From positions 124,001 to 188,000 of the forward strand of contig NZ_PUGF01000003.1 in NCBI RefSeq assembly GCF_002976435.1: a DNA stretch of 64,000 nucleotides, given 5' to 3'. Positions 8,596-16,660 of this stretch are shown in pieces. The notes under the pieces were generated by a model that searched no databases, was not told where the DNA came from, and saw only the letters and a list, made by a program, of their open reading frames with translations. The DNA comes from Solimicrobium silvestre. Lineage in GTDB: Bacteria > Pseudomonadota > Gammaproteobacteria > Burkholderiales > Burkholderiaceae_D. The position numbers and the translations under genes are program-made. Each line of letters opens with the position of its first letter. Within the stretch, counting starts at the first letter, position 1.

Positions 8596-9267
8596 TCACG
8601 CAATCCAATGGTGAGTGGAAAAATCCCAGTCAAAATGTACAGAAGTATTGCAGGACTCATATGCCGGTAGCGGTATCTCAACCCCATTGAGCCACGCGGA
8701 ACCAAAGCCAACTCGAAAGGTGTCGAATTTATCCAATGTCACCGGAAAAGCCAGGAAATATGTCTTATGCGTAAAGTTCACCGGCAAGGTTACCTCCGTC
8801 TCCGGCATTTCCGCTCCGGTCCAAATGCGCGGTATAGCTGGGATTCTCTTGCCTTGCACCTCAATGTACGCCTTGGCGGGATCATAGGCCATCACAGGGA
8901 GCCCTCGATCGCGTGGAATCGGGCTGCCATCCAGCTTTATCCAATACACGCCAGAAAGCAGCCCGGAAGTTATCGCCTTACTATTCCACGATTCATCGCG
9001 AACAGAAAAGAAATAACGTCCTTCCTTTTGATCCAATTGCGATTGGACGCGATTGTATTTCCAATTGCTTAGAGCGTCGGCTTGGCACAAACTATGTTGG
9101 GCGGGATAAGCATTAATGAAACAGCCTGACAGGAGCGACGCCATGCTTACAGTCACCAACAGTGCATGGCACTGCTTCACCGGCGCAGTAAATTTGTTAA
9201 AAGTTTGCGTGACGCGTTGTCCGATGGCGAGCGCATTATCAGTCGCCATCGTTTTAAAATTTTGCAT
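8596..9267 (-). CDS. putative lipoprotein, unknown function
   Basis: 223 residues. A hydrophobic stretch ends in the lipobox LLSGC, with Cys at about residue 49, so the leader is unusually long; the true start may be internal, but AAAGGATTTATAT precedes the ATG at 9267. The mature part has several aromatic-rich beta-like segments (YFFSVRDESW, VYWIKLDGSPI, FLAFPVTLDKFDTFRVGFG) and two further cysteines. No known family was recognised. It is probably anchored to the inner or outer membrane. Confidence 0.7.
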   Translation of the reverse strand: MQNFKTMATDNALAIGQRVTQTFNKFTAPVKQCHALLVTVSMASLLSGCFINAYPAQHSLCQADALSNWKYNRVQSQLDQKEGRYFFSVRDESWNSKAITSGLLSGVYWIKLDGSPIPRDRGLPVMAYDPAKAYIEVQGKRIPAIPRIWTGAEMPETEVTLPVNFTHKTYFLAFPVTLDKFDTFRVGFGSAWLNGVEIPLPAYESCNTSVHFDWDFSTHHWIA

Positions 9268-9713
9268 ATATAAATCCTTTAGTTCTCTTTATTAACCAGC
9301 CTGTGTTGTGGTCCTAATGCATCCAATGAAGAAGCCATAATTCAAGATCTTTTTTTATAATTTAATGGTGAAGGATTAATAGGAAATGATTTCTAAAATA
9401 TCGCCAAGTCAAATAATCAACCAATGAATATTGTCGAAATTGGGAGACATTTAATGCCATCTATCAACAAGGCGTCAATTTAATTTTATAGCCCGCAGCG
9501 ATTATGTCTTATTGCGGCACATCTCCCTTCAAAATGACCTATATAGGGAATTGACGGCTTGAATCATATCGAGTAACAATCAACAGAAATGCAATGACCG
9601 GAACCATAGAATCTCGACGACCTGCATAGAGCCGCAGGCTGGCGTACGTCACGTCATATTTGGACGTGACGCAAAAGAGGTCGTGCGAAATATTTGTCGA
9701 TATGATTTAATAT
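9268..9713. other. intergenic region with one 9-bp hairpin
   Basis: No gene seen. CGTCACGTC (9647-9655) and GACGTGACG (9663-9671) form a short stem just ahead of the toxin-antitoxin promoter. Confidence 0.4.
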
Positions 9714-9751
9714 GTATATACGTGTTGAAACATCCACACATACGTATATAC
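9714..9751. promoter_or_regulatory. probable MazE operator
   Basis: GTATATACGTGT and ACACATACGTATATAC form an imperfect inverted repeat 26 nt upstream of the antitoxin ATG. MazE-type antitoxins bind such palindromes to repress their own operon. AAAGGAG follows at 9765. Confidence 0.6.
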
Positions 9752-9776
9752 TTGCATCTACACTAAAGGAGTTATT

Positions 9777-10031
9777 ATGGGTAAGACAGCAACCTTAACT
9801 GTCCAGCAATGGGGGAATAGCTTGGCAGTGCGTATTCCCGCAGCGTTGGCACGAAAAGTTAACTTTGTAGTTGGTCAACCGGTGGAAATTTCTACTGATG
9901 ATTTCGGCGTGGTCGTTCATCGAAAAGGCTCGCCAAAGCTCACACTAGAACAACGGCTGGCGGCGTTTGACCCAGAAAAGCATGGTGGTGAAGTGATCAT
10001 ATCCAGCCGCGTCGGTGCCGAGGTGTTTTAA
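9777..10031 (+). CDS. mazE: MazE-like AbrB-fold antitoxin
   Basis: 84 residues. The AbrB/MazE swapped-hairpin DNA-binding motif is clear in the first half (VQQWGNSLAVRIPAALARKVNFVVGQPVEI). The second half is the acidic, flexible toxin-binding tail (LTLEQRLAAFDPEKHGGEV). It is the first gene of a type II toxin-antitoxin operon and overlaps the toxin start in a TAATG arrangement. A strong AAAGGAG ribosome site and an upstream palindrome suggest autoregulation. Confidence 0.92.
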   Translation: MGKTATLTVQQWGNSLAVRIPAALARKVNFVVGQPVEISTDDFGVVVHRKGSPKLTLEQRLAAFDPEKHGGEVIISSRVGAEVF

Positions 10032-10393
10032 TGGTTAGTAAAATTTGGATACCCGAACGCCGAGATATTATCTGGATAGACTTCAATCCCCAAGTTGGCC
10101 AGGAAACGAAGGATATGCACCCGTTACTTGTATTATCACCGAAAGAATTTAACGACCGTACAAGAATTGTTATTGGCCTACCGATGACTACTGCGAAGTC
10201 TAACGAAACCAATCCATTTGCAGTGAAATTCGTTGGAGAAAAAGGCAAAGTTAGCTACGTATTGGCCCACCAACCTAAAAGCTTTGATTGGCGACTGAAA
10301 GGTGGAAAACCGCATCCTTGGAAGCAAGCGTCCGAAGAAGTTTTGATACAAGCTGGTGAAATGCTGAATCAAATTATTGCAATTTGCGAATAG
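10031..10393 (+). CDS. mazF: MazF-like mRNA interferase toxin
   Basis: 120 residues of the MazF/PemK fold. The family hallmarks are RRDIIWIDFNPQVGQE, HPLLVLSPKEFN, IGLPMTTAKS and LAHQPKSFDWR. These proteins cut RNA at short specific sequences, and translation stops until the antitoxin neutralises them. It is coupled to mazE by a 1-nt overlap. Full length with no disruption, so probably functional. Confidence 0.93.
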   Translation: MVSKIWIPERRDIIWIDFNPQVGQETKDMHPLLVLSPKEFNDRTRIVIGLPMTTAKSNETNPFAVKFVGEKGKVSYVLAHQPKSFDWRLKGGKPHPWKQASEEVLIQAGEMLNQIIAICE

Positions 10394-10465
10394 GGCAATT
10401 TAGATGCCTCCAAGCCTGAATACTCAATTTAACTCCCGGATGTTCTGGCGTTAATTAGTCGAGAA

Positions 10466-10526
10466 GGCTGGGTTGAAAACCCAGCTTATACACTCTACTC
10501 AGAAATGCTGGGTTTTCAACCCAGCC
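10466..10526. repeat. 61-bp derivative of the 144-bp palindromic repeat
   Basis: It consists of the two terminal palindromes GGCTGGGTTGAAAACCCAGC and GCTGGGTTTTCAACCCAGCC with a 21-nt centre, so it lacks most of the interior present in the copies at 12600, 15162 and 16661. A distant relative (GCTGGGCTTTCAAGCCAGC) lies near 11126. Confidence 0.7.
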
Positions 10527-10679
10527 AACAACTCAATGACAGACTGAAATGTTTTATCTCAATGAATATATTCATAAACGCATTGAATGAGTTGATAGCA
10601 AATTCCATCACGTCTGATGGAATTCTGTTAAACAAATCAAAGTCTTATTTTTGAACTTTACTGCAATACAAAAATCAAC

Positions 10680-10988
10680 CTACTCTGTCGTAACGGTATT
10701 ATTCGCAGGGCCGGTGGCCGTGGTCGGCACCACCACCACTGCGCCATTCGTTGTGTTAGTCGTGGTATTGCTCCCCGCAACGGTGACCGTTGTTCCGTTG
10801 GCACTGACCGTTGTTCCGGCAGGAACCAAGACCGAATTGTTCTGCTGCATGGTATAGGTCGCGCCAGGTGCCAGCACAGCCGGGCTAGAATCTGGAATAG
10901 AACCACTACCACCACCGCCGCACGCAGATAACATGGAAGCCAGAAAGCAACCAGCCAGTACATACGTTGCGCAAAATTTGGATTTCAT
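10680..10988 (-). CDS. small Gly/Thr-rich lipoprotein
   Basis: 102 residues from the ATG at 10988, chosen because GGAG lies 6 nt upstream; a longer reading from 11021 lacks a ribosome site. The signal peptide ends in the lipobox LSAC, followed by GGGG. The mature part is low-complexity (TTVSANGTTVTVAGS, NTTTNTTNG, VVVVPTT) with beta-like repeats. It is a surface or periplasmic lipoprotein with no recognised family. The 10989-11312 region upstream holds its promoter, a small GC-rich hairpin near 11126, and the start region of the BON gene. Confidence 0.72.
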   Translation of the reverse strand: MKSKFCATYVLAGCFLASMLSACGGGGSGSIPDSSPAVLAPGATYTMQQNNSVLVPAGTTVSANGTTVTVAGSNTTTNTTNGAVVVVPTTATGPANNTVTTE

Positions 10989-11312
10989 AATGACTCCACA
11001 ATTAGTTGAAAGGGAGTTCATCTTATCCTGCGACCAAGATCGATTCTGTGCGGTACCACACCTTCAATTTTTAAATACAATAGGCTCGTATACAAACTTA
11101 ACATCCATCTACGAGTTGTGTATAAGCTGGGCTTTCAAGCCAGCCCAGATGAATATCATATTATCAAGGTGATTGCAGGATATGGTTTATGTCACCTCAA
11201 AATTTAGAATGCAAATGTTGACGCCATGTTGAAAATTTAAAAGTGCGGCACCGTACAGAAACAATTCTATTCTTAGGACAAGATGAAATCCTTTTGAACT
11301 ATTTATGAAGTT

Positions 11313-11639
11313 ATGATGAAACTCAAATTTGGTACAACGTACTTACTAGTTGGCTGCTTACTGGCTCCTATGGCAGGGGCTTATGCCGACAATGTTGATA
11401 ATGATCATCCGATGAATTTGGTCAAAGACTCTGCAATCACCGCCGCAATTAAAACAAAGCTGGCCGCTGAACACCTGCCTAGTTTAAAAGATATTAAAGT
11501 GGATACCGACGACAAGGGTGTCGTCTGGCTGAGTGGAAGCACGGACACGCAAACTTCAATAAATAAAGCAGGATCGATCGCACGTAATACCGATGGCGTA
11601 ATAGCCGTGAAAAATCAAATTATCGTGAAATCAAATTAG
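11313..11639 (+). CDS. periplasmic BON-domain protein
   Basis: 108 residues. The signal peptide (TTYLLVGCLLAPMAGAYA) is followed by one BON domain: DSAITAAIKTKLAAE, then the strands IKVDTDDKGVVWLSGSTDT and INKAGSIARNTDGVIAVKNQI. BON proteins (OsmY type) are periplasmic and bind phospholipid or help under envelope stress. Either Met1 or Met2 may be the start. It is monocistronic, with a strong hairpin downstream. Confidence 0.88.
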   Translation: MMKLKFGTTYLLVGCLLAPMAGAYADNVDNDHPMNLVKDSAITAAIKTKLAAEHLPSLKDIKVDTDDKGVVWLSGSTDTQTSINKAGSIARNTDGVIAVKNQIIVKSN

Positions 11640-11712
11640 CTAACGCAAAAATTGGCATCGCCTTGTCTGCTGATAGTGTGAGTATTATTATCAGTTGACA
11701 CAGAAAAATGCT

Positions 11713-11767
11713 GGCAGGTCACACTTTCCAACATCTAATAAATAAATGTAGGAAAGTGTGACCTGCC
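11713..11767. terminator. 17-bp perfect hairpin between convergent genes
   Basis: GGCAGGTCACACTTTCC (11713-11729) pairs exactly with GGAAAGTGTGACCTGCC (11751-11767). It sits between the convergent BON and DsbA genes, so it probably ends transcription from both sides. The outer GGCAGGTC end matches the hairpins at 27975 and 57492. Confidence 0.7.
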
Positions 11768-11806
11768 CCAATTTTCTCTATCTCCATTTTCTGAAGCAAT
11801 CCAGAC

Positions 11807-12445
11807 TCACTCTTCTTCCGCGATCTTGCGCAACGCTTCCACAAACACGTTCGGCGGCTGACCACCGGAAATCAAATGTTTTTGATTAATGATGAATGCT
11901 GGCACCGAGCTAATACCTGCCTGTTGCCAGTATTTTTCGGCTTCGCGTACTTCATCACTATAGAGATCACTGTTCACCACTTCACGCGCTTGCGCCTCGT
12001 TCAATCCGGCCTTAACCGCCACTGTGACGAGTGTTTCCGGATCTGCCGTATTGAGCCCTTCGCCATGATAAGCCTGCAGCAACGCGTGCTTAAGTTTGCG
12101 CTGCACATCGGGGATATTCTGCAACCCGGCCCAGTGCATCAGGCGATGCGCGTGAAAGGTATTCCATACCCGATTTCCGGTTCCAAACTGAAAACCAACT
12201 TCAGCGCCGCGTTGATGCAAATTCAACCGATTCTGCGCAAGCTGCTCTTTGCTCATCCCATATTTTTTGAGCAGATATTCAGCGCTGTCGACACCAGCAA
12301 AATCCATTGTCGGATTTAATTCAAATGGCTGAAAGTGCAATTGCACCGGAATGTCATCGCCAATTTTTTCCAGCGCCCGTTCCAATGAATTCAAGCCGAC
12401 CGCACACCACGGGCAAGCCACGTCTGAGACGATATCGATACGCAT
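11807..12445 (-). CDS. FrnE-like DsbA-family oxidoreductase
   Basis: 212 residues, DsbA-type thioredoxin fold with a CPWC redox motif at 11-14 close to the N-terminus. No signal peptide is present, so it acts in the cytoplasm. The helical insert (~50-150) and the late SSVPAFIINQKHLISGGQP segment, carrying the cis-proline VPAF, match the FrnE/2-hydroxychromene-2-carboxylate isomerase-like group. AAAGGACTATT precedes the ATG. Likely role: thiol-disulfide exchange under oxidative stress. Confidence 0.9.
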   Translation of the reverse strand: MRIDIVSDVACPWCAVGLNSLERALEKIGDDIPVQLHFQPFELNPTMDFAGVDSAEYLLKKYGMSKEQLAQNRLNLHQRGAEVGFQFGTGNRVWNTFHAHRLMHWAGLQNIPDVQRKLKHALLQAYHGEGLNTADPETLVTVAVKAGLNEAQAREVVNSDLYSDEVREAEKYWQQAGISSVPAFIINQKHLISGGQPPNVFVEALRKIAEEE

Positions 12446-12523
12446 AATAGTCCTTTAATAAATAGTTTCAGTTGAGCACTTATCCAGCAGTGTAATTGAA
12501 AATTGAGAAGCGGGCTGACGGGC

Positions 12524-12593
12524 CGAACCTGCCTAATTAATCTCAAAAATGCTTGACGCTTATAAAACACTGGATGAACTGAAGGTGAACAGC
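12524..12593 (+). pseudogene. deleted remnant of the leader/small-gene unit seen at 18047 and 57637
   Basis: The first ~35 nt match the start of the duplicated leader (CGAACCTGCCTAA, AAAAATGCTTGACGC). The sequence then jumps directly to the 3' end of the small gene (TATAAAACACTGGATGAACT). The join is at GACGCTtATA, which occurs at both ends of the missing ~500 bp, so an internal deletion between short direct repeats explains it. A 144-bp repeat follows 6 nt later. Confidence 0.75.
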
Positions 12594-12599
12594 GCAGTA

Positions 12600-12743
12600 G
12601 GCTGGGTTGAAAACCCAGCATTTATTGATGAGTTGAGTTTAAAAGCTGGGATTAAATCCCACGCTTAACTATTTAGACGGAATTGGAGTGTTTGAACTGC
12701 CTCCAAAGCTCACATAGTTAGATGCTGGGTTTTCAACCCAGCC
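12600..12743. repeat. 144-bp palindromic repeat, copy 1
   Basis: It is bounded by GGCTGGGTTGAAAACCCAGC and its complement form ending AACCCAGCC; each end is itself a hairpin. The interior includes CCCACGCTTAACTATT and CTGCCTCCAAAGCTC. Nearly identical copies of the same length lie at 15162 and 16661. It codes for nothing obvious and resembles a miniature inverted-repeat element. Confidence 0.85.
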
Positions 12744-12787
12744 TAATGTAATGGACTCCACCCAATATACGGCATCATAATGTGCAA

Positions 12788-12810
12788 GCATGTCAGGTCG
12801 GCTGACATGC
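12788..12810. promoter_or_regulatory. 8-bp inverted repeat ahead of a small peptide gene
   Basis: GCATGTCA and TGACATGC are separated by 7 nt, 24 nt upstream of the ATG at 12835. It could be an operator or a leader hairpin; no T run follows. Confidence 0.4.
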
Positions 12811-12834
12811 AACAGTCGAGAGGGGGAGTCCGCT

Positions 12835-12987
12835 ATGAATGCTACCGCAAAAGTAATCGGTTTGGATATTGCCGAGCTGCTTTCTGACTTTCCATCCGAG
12901 CCAACGTTATCGACCGTGCCACAAAGAGGAGCGCCAATAGCGCAGCTGATCGACGTTACCTCGGGATGTATTACTGCATCAAGTTAA
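12835..12987 (+). CDS. 50-residue peptide, unknown
   Basis: The ATG at 12835 has an excellent GGGGGAG site 5 nt upstream, supporting translation. The sequence splits into an acidic helical first half (IGLDIAELLSDFPSEP) and a Ser/Thr/Cys-containing tail ending VTSGCITASS, a shape seen in modified-peptide precursors. No modification enzyme is adjacent, so that reading is speculative. It ends tail-to-tail with the HipA gene, overlapping by 4 nt. An alternative is a small regulatory or orphan protein. Confidence 0.45.
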   Translation: MNATAKVIGLDIAELLSDFPSEPTLSTVPQRGAPIAQLIDVTSGCITASS

Positions 12988-14327
12988 GGAAGTAAAGCAC
13001 GCAATTTCGGAGTTGAAATTTTATCGATATGCCTGAATGCATTTGTCGCTTGCTCAATCGATTCAGTCGGCGCACCAAATTTTTCGAAATAGCTCTTCCA
13101 TTCCCTTACTCGCTCCCATACATCGGCGATGATGGTAGTCGCTTCCTGTGCCGACAGATTAAAGGCTTCCTTGGCAGTTATTGCATTGTCCAGCGTTGCA
13201 ACACGCCCCAACTGACCTACACCGAGAAATTGGTAGCGCTCAGTCGCAATTGTAGAACGGGGCATGACGTCATACAAAGGACTTAGACGCCATGCTGCCA
13301 ATGTGGGATCCCAAAGAAAACCATGATTGCGCGGATGATCATCATCATTGGACACGAATATGTTGTAGACCATACGGGTAAATAATTCTCTGTTGTTGTC
13401 GCGAATGACGGTCTGACCGCAATATTTTCGAATTGCGTGGGCTAGATCACTATAGCTTTTTTCGCGTGACTGCATTTCGTCACATGATAGTAGTGTCAAC
13501 CCGCTTATAAAATGCAGACTCTTTTCGACCCGGCCATTACCCGGCGTCGTTCGGAATAACGCATCCTCCATCGGAGGTGCTTCGCCAACATTTGCCCAAT
13601 AACGATCAAAACGACGAATGAGCATTACGTTGCGATCACCGATTTGAATTACCTTCACTTCCGGGACAGTCATGCCACACTCTGAAGCGAGATGCATGGT
13701 AGCTGCCTCAATATTTGGTACATCTAATCGCTCATGCCTGCTTTGAAATTTTGCTAGCCACATCACACCTTGCTCATCACGAACAGTCGCTTTGGGACGA
13801 GCTCCTCCCAATGAGGCTCCGGCTTGAAATATGATCTCCAGCTTGGCAGGAATCGGGGCTCCTTCTTCGATACGTTCGGCTGCATCCAACAAATAATGAA
13901 GATCGGCCACTGATTGAACTCCGTCTTTTGCAGGTGAGCTGATGTCGGGGCGAATATCGAGGGCTCCGACTCTATTGCTGCCAGCTTCCAGCAGATAAGT
14001 TGATTCTGGCAAATCGTTTGCCTTAGCCTTAAGCTTGGCTTCGATCACACGGCGCCCCCATGCGTCTGGGGCTGCATCACGAATCCCCCCAAACATCCGC
14101 AAATCAGACACTGGAGCGACCTTCTTTTTATAGATCGCCTTTTTTGGGGAAATAGATAAGCTGACAGGGTCAATTTCGATTGCATTGGGCCGTTCAAGAT
14201 ATTTGGTGCCGTATGCAAATTCCGAAGCAATGACATTCGTGTTCTCTTCGGTGAGCGTCAGGATTCCTGCTGGGGCGAATTCGTTCTCAATTTTCGCAAA
14301 AACGAAAAGTTTTTTTTGATTAGGCAT
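12984..14327 (-). CDS. hipA: HipA-family serine/threonine kinase toxin
   Basis: 447 residues. HipA hallmarks appear in order: an N-terminal subdomain with GGIRDAAPDAWGRRVIE (~80-96); SLGGARPKA (phosphate loop, ~173-181) followed by WLAKF; MLIRRFDR; the catalytic VSNDDDHPRNHGFLW (~327-341); and LSPLYDVMP (Mg-binding Asp). HipA kinases phosphorylate translation factors, chiefly glutamyl-tRNA synthetase in E. coli, and stop growth. The gene follows its HTH partner by 9 nt. All kinase motifs are present, so it is probably active. Confidence 0.92.
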   Translation of the reverse strand: MPNQKKLFVFAKIENEFAPAGILTLTEENTNVIASEFAYGTKYLERPNAIEIDPVSLSISPKKAIYKKKVAPVSDLRMFGGIRDAAPDAWGRRVIEAKLKAKANDLPESTYLLEAGSNRVGALDIRPDISSPAKDGVQSVADLHYLLDAAERIEEGAPIPAKLEIIFQAGASLGGARPKATVRDEQGVMWLAKFQSRHERLDVPNIEAATMHLASECGMTVPEVKVIQIGDRNVMLIRRFDRYWANVGEAPPMEDALFRTTPGNGRVEKSLHFISGLTLLSCDEMQSREKSYSDLAHAIRKYCGQTVIRDNNRELFTRMVYNIFVSNDDDHPRNHGFLWDPTLAAWRLSPLYDVMPRSTIATERYQFLGVGQLGRVATLDNAITAKEAFNLSAQEATTIIADVWERVREWKSYFEKFGAPTESIEQATNAFRHIDKISTPKLRALLP

Positions 14328-14336
14328 TATGGTGAC

Positions 14337-14678
14337 TTAAAAATTCAGTTCTTCCAGTTCTTTCTTCGACAGCGAACGCACACGTTTTTTACGTTCGCGT
14401 TCCCCTAGCGCGGCGATTGATGGGTCACTTTCGGCGAAGAAGCTTTGAAGGCTTTTTCCAGGTGCAATTACATCAAGGTAACGGAGCAGCTGTCCTATGG
14501 CGACGCCCGGATCCCCTTTTTCCAATCGATAAGCAGTATTCCGTGAAATCCCCGCTCGGAGGGCAGCCTCTGTTTGTGATATATGGCGCGCAACACGAAG
14601 CCGTGCCAATCGCGCACCGATTTTCTCGGATTCGACGGCGAGCTCAGTAGGAAGCGCCAAGGATAGAGTGACACGCAT
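14337..14678 (-). CDS. hipB: HipB-like HTH antitoxin
   Basis: 113 residues. The Xre-type helix-turn-helix is clear (ISQTEAALRAGISRNTAYRLEKGDPGVAIGQLLRYL, ~33-70), followed by a basic C-terminal tail (GERERKKRVRSLSKKEL). It is the first gene of the HipBA operon: such antitoxins bind operators, inhibit HipA and repress transcription. The inverted repeat at 14748-14795 is a likely operator. Confidence 0.88.
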   Translation of the reverse strand: MRVTLSLALPTELAVESEKIGARLARLRVARHISQTEAALRAGISRNTAYRLEKGDPGVAIGQLLRYLDVIAPGKSLQSFFAESDPSIAALGERERKKRVRSLSKKELEELNF

Positions 14679-14747
14679 TTGAATGAGGGTGGACTGTTAA
14701 GTATTGTATTGAATATAGGGGAATGTATGGGGCAAAGTCAATGTTAA

Positions 14748-14795
14748 TGTTCGATAAATCAATCATTAAGAGGTTACGGATCGATTTATCGAACA
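14748..14795. promoter_or_regulatory. candidate HipB operator
   Basis: TGTTCGATAAATC (14748-14760) and GATTTATCGAACA (14783-14795) are perfect 13-nt inverted arms with a 22-nt spacer, starting 70 nt upstream of the antitoxin ATG. Confidence 0.5.
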
Positions 14796-14863
14796 AATTC
14801 ACAACAGGAAGATCCCTTTAGCCCACCTGAAAAATTTTGATTATTAAAAGACGTCTTAGTACT

Positions 14864-15108
14864 AATGCCGTTCAGTTAAGCCAATAAACTGTGTAACGTC
14901 ATCCTCGCGTAGGCGGGGATCTGGTGGCACGAAGTGCCTTCAGCGGTTGATTGACGAGCTTCTGGATTCCTAAGCAGGAGCCCGTGCCTGCAGGCACGAG
15001 CCGTTCCACTGGCAGACGATGTATCGTCTGAATTCCCAGTTCCACCGCGAGAATGACGTTAATGACCGCATAACCGTGCAACTATTTTGTGCTTAACTGA
15101 ACGGCATT
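14864..15108. mobile_element. 245-bp MITE with 18-bp inverted ends and a 12-bp target duplication
   Basis: The ends are AATGCCGTTCAGTTAAGC and its exact complement. The flanks carry the direct repeat ACGTCTTAGTAC at 14851-14862 and 15109-15120, which is a target-site duplication. The interior has the GTCATCCTCGCG...GAATGACG inverted segment and no transposase. A 12-bp duplication fits an IS4-type transposase acting in trans (family knowledge). One end of the same element recurs at 62222-62279. Confidence 0.88.
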
Positions 15109-15161
15109 ACGTCTTAGTACGCATATTTTGGAAGAAACTTGACAATTGATTTCTCATAGAA

Positions 15162-15305
15162 GGCTGGGTTGAAAACCCAGCATTTATTGATGAGTTGAGT
15201 TTAAAAACTAGAATTAAATCCCACGCTTAACTATTTAGACGGAATTGGAGTGTTTGAGCTGCCTCCAAAGCTCACATAGTTAGATGCTGGGTTTTCAACC
15301 CAGCC
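15162..15305. repeat. 144-bp palindromic repeat, copy 2
   Basis: Same length and near-identical sequence to 12600-12743. It lies directly after the stop of the periplasmic partner gene, so it may also terminate that transcript through its end hairpins. Confidence 0.85.
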
Positions 15306-15313
15306 TACGCGGG

Positions 15314-15754
15314 CTAAAATCCCATAAGTTGAGACCCTTTAAGCACCCAAATACTGCACGAAAGCGTGTCTGAATTTGGATCATTTTTATTATAGAAGTC
15401 ATCTATAGTGGGATAACCGATTGCCTTCCAATAATCGGGATATTCAGGATTAAATTTCACTTCAATTACCTGAAGCCCACAAGCTTTTTCACTCGAATTT
15501 TTAAGCAAATAAGCGATATGCGGGGATTTAGTAGAAAAATCCTTTTCAAGAATCGTGTAAGGCGTTTGCTTACACACAGTAAATGGCGTATTCCATTCAA
15601 TCGTCTTGGTTTTAATGAATAACTTGCCATAGCACCCCCGCCCCTGCCCCTCAAACACACCAGTAAATGGCTTATCGGCGGCAAAAACTAACCAAGGTGA
15701 TATAACGCAAAAAGAAAGAATGAAAAATTTAGTAAGCCTGTTTATTGTGAACAT
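15314..15754 (-). CDS. periplasmic protein, possible immunity partner
   Basis: 146 residues. A signal peptide (LTKFFILSFCVISPWLVFA) precedes a ~121-residue mature domain with four cysteines (GCYG, VCKQ, ACGL, SCSI), suggesting two disulfides. No family was recognised. The start lies inside the 3' end of the upstream LysM/transglycosylase gene (13-nt overlap) with its own AAGGGG site, so the two are co-expressed. A wall-targeting protein without a signal peptide beside a small periplasmic protein is the arrangement of type VI-type effector-immunity pairs. The immunity role is inference. Confidence 0.65.
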   Translation of the reverse strand: MFTINRLTKFFILSFCVISPWLVFAADKPFTGVFEGQGRGCYGKLFIKTKTIEWNTPFTVCKQTPYTILEKDFSTKSPHIAYLLKNSSEKACGLQVIEVKFNPEYPDYWKAIGYPTIDDFYNKNDPNSDTLSCSIWVLKGSQLMGF

Positions 15755-16476
15755 GATGCCCCTTTTCTATTGCAGATAACATTTAAAGCAAATTCTAATT
15801 TTTCAGCATAATTTTTATCGCCCTTGTTGTAACGTATCGCAATCATGCCCGTGGTAATAGGGCTCCAACCGGTGATGACTTTTTTGATAGTGGATTTTTG
15901 ATACTTCAGTACCTGGCCTGGGCGCAAAATATGGGCGCTGGGATTGAGCTTTTTAAGCGTGGCGATAGTGCTGCCTTGAGTCCGGGCGATCCGGTCCAAA
16001 CTGTCGCCTGGTTTGACGGTATAGCTGAGGACGGTGGTGTTAAGTAGTGTATTTTCAAAGCCGTATTCGGCTGAGCGCATTAACAGATAACCAATACCCG
16101 CTTGGATATTGTAGCTAGAATTGTGTTTGATCCGTTCACGAGTTAGCATGATTCTCAAATGTGGTGGCACGATGATTTCAGCCCCTTTATCATTCGCCAA
16201 AAAATCATCTATGCCCGGGTCGTTTCGATTCCCTATCTGCATCGGTTTGATTTTCCATTCATCATTCCCAGCCCCGGTTTCCACCCAAACCATTGCTTTG
16301 ATCATCTGCCAGCTCAAATTCGGCTGTCGATAACCTTGGCGAATTAAGTGATGTGTGTAGGTAGTCAGGGTCGATTTGATTTCAGCATCATGGGCGTCCC
16401 ATTTGGGGTCACCCGCGGCTTTTCTGATGCCGTCTTTCCATGCATCCAAGCCATTTGCGTGTTGTGATGTCGCCAT
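15742..16476 (-). CDS. lysozyme-like transglycosylase domain with LysM
   Basis: 244 residues without a signal peptide. Residues ~55-135 look like a lysozyme/SLT-type fold: MIKAMVWVETGAG has the helix with catalytic-type Glu, followed by KPMQIGN and NIQAGIGYLLMR. Residues ~150-192 are a LysM module (YTVKPGDSLDRIARTQG, ILRPGQVLKY) that binds peptidoglycan. The C-terminal 50 residues are unassigned, with two cysteines. The start is supported by GGAGGAAAT. The lack of an export signal and the overlapping periplasmic partner suggest delivery by a contractile secretion system; an endolysin origin is the alternative. Confidence 0.78.
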   Translation of the reverse strand: MATSQHANGLDAWKDGIRKAAGDPKWDAHDAEIKSTLTTYTHHLIRQGYRQPNLSWQMIKAMVWVETGAGNDEWKIKPMQIGNRNDPGIDDFLANDKGAEIIVPPHLRIMLTRERIKHNSSYNIQAGIGYLLMRSAEYGFENTLLNTTVLSYTVKPGDSLDRIARTQGSTIATLKKLNPSAHILRPGQVLKYQKSTIKKVITGWSPITTGMIAIRYNKGDKNYAEKLEFALNVICNRKGASCSQ

Positions 16477-16660
16477 ATTTCCTCCAGATAGATTTCCATA
16501 AAAATGGCAATAAATACTAATAAATTTATTAATATGTTAATAAAATTAATAGTATAGCTATTCTTAGCGAATCTGTAAGGAGAACCCTTGATCTTCTAGA
16601 ACTCGTTGTTTCAAGCAGGGATGAATGTCGACGTCATCGATTTATTAAGGCAGTGCTGTA

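Noticed and set aside
10658-10963. Alternative frame over the small lipoprotein gene
   Set aside because: The lipoprotein frame has a lipobox and a good ribosome site; the alternative has neither.
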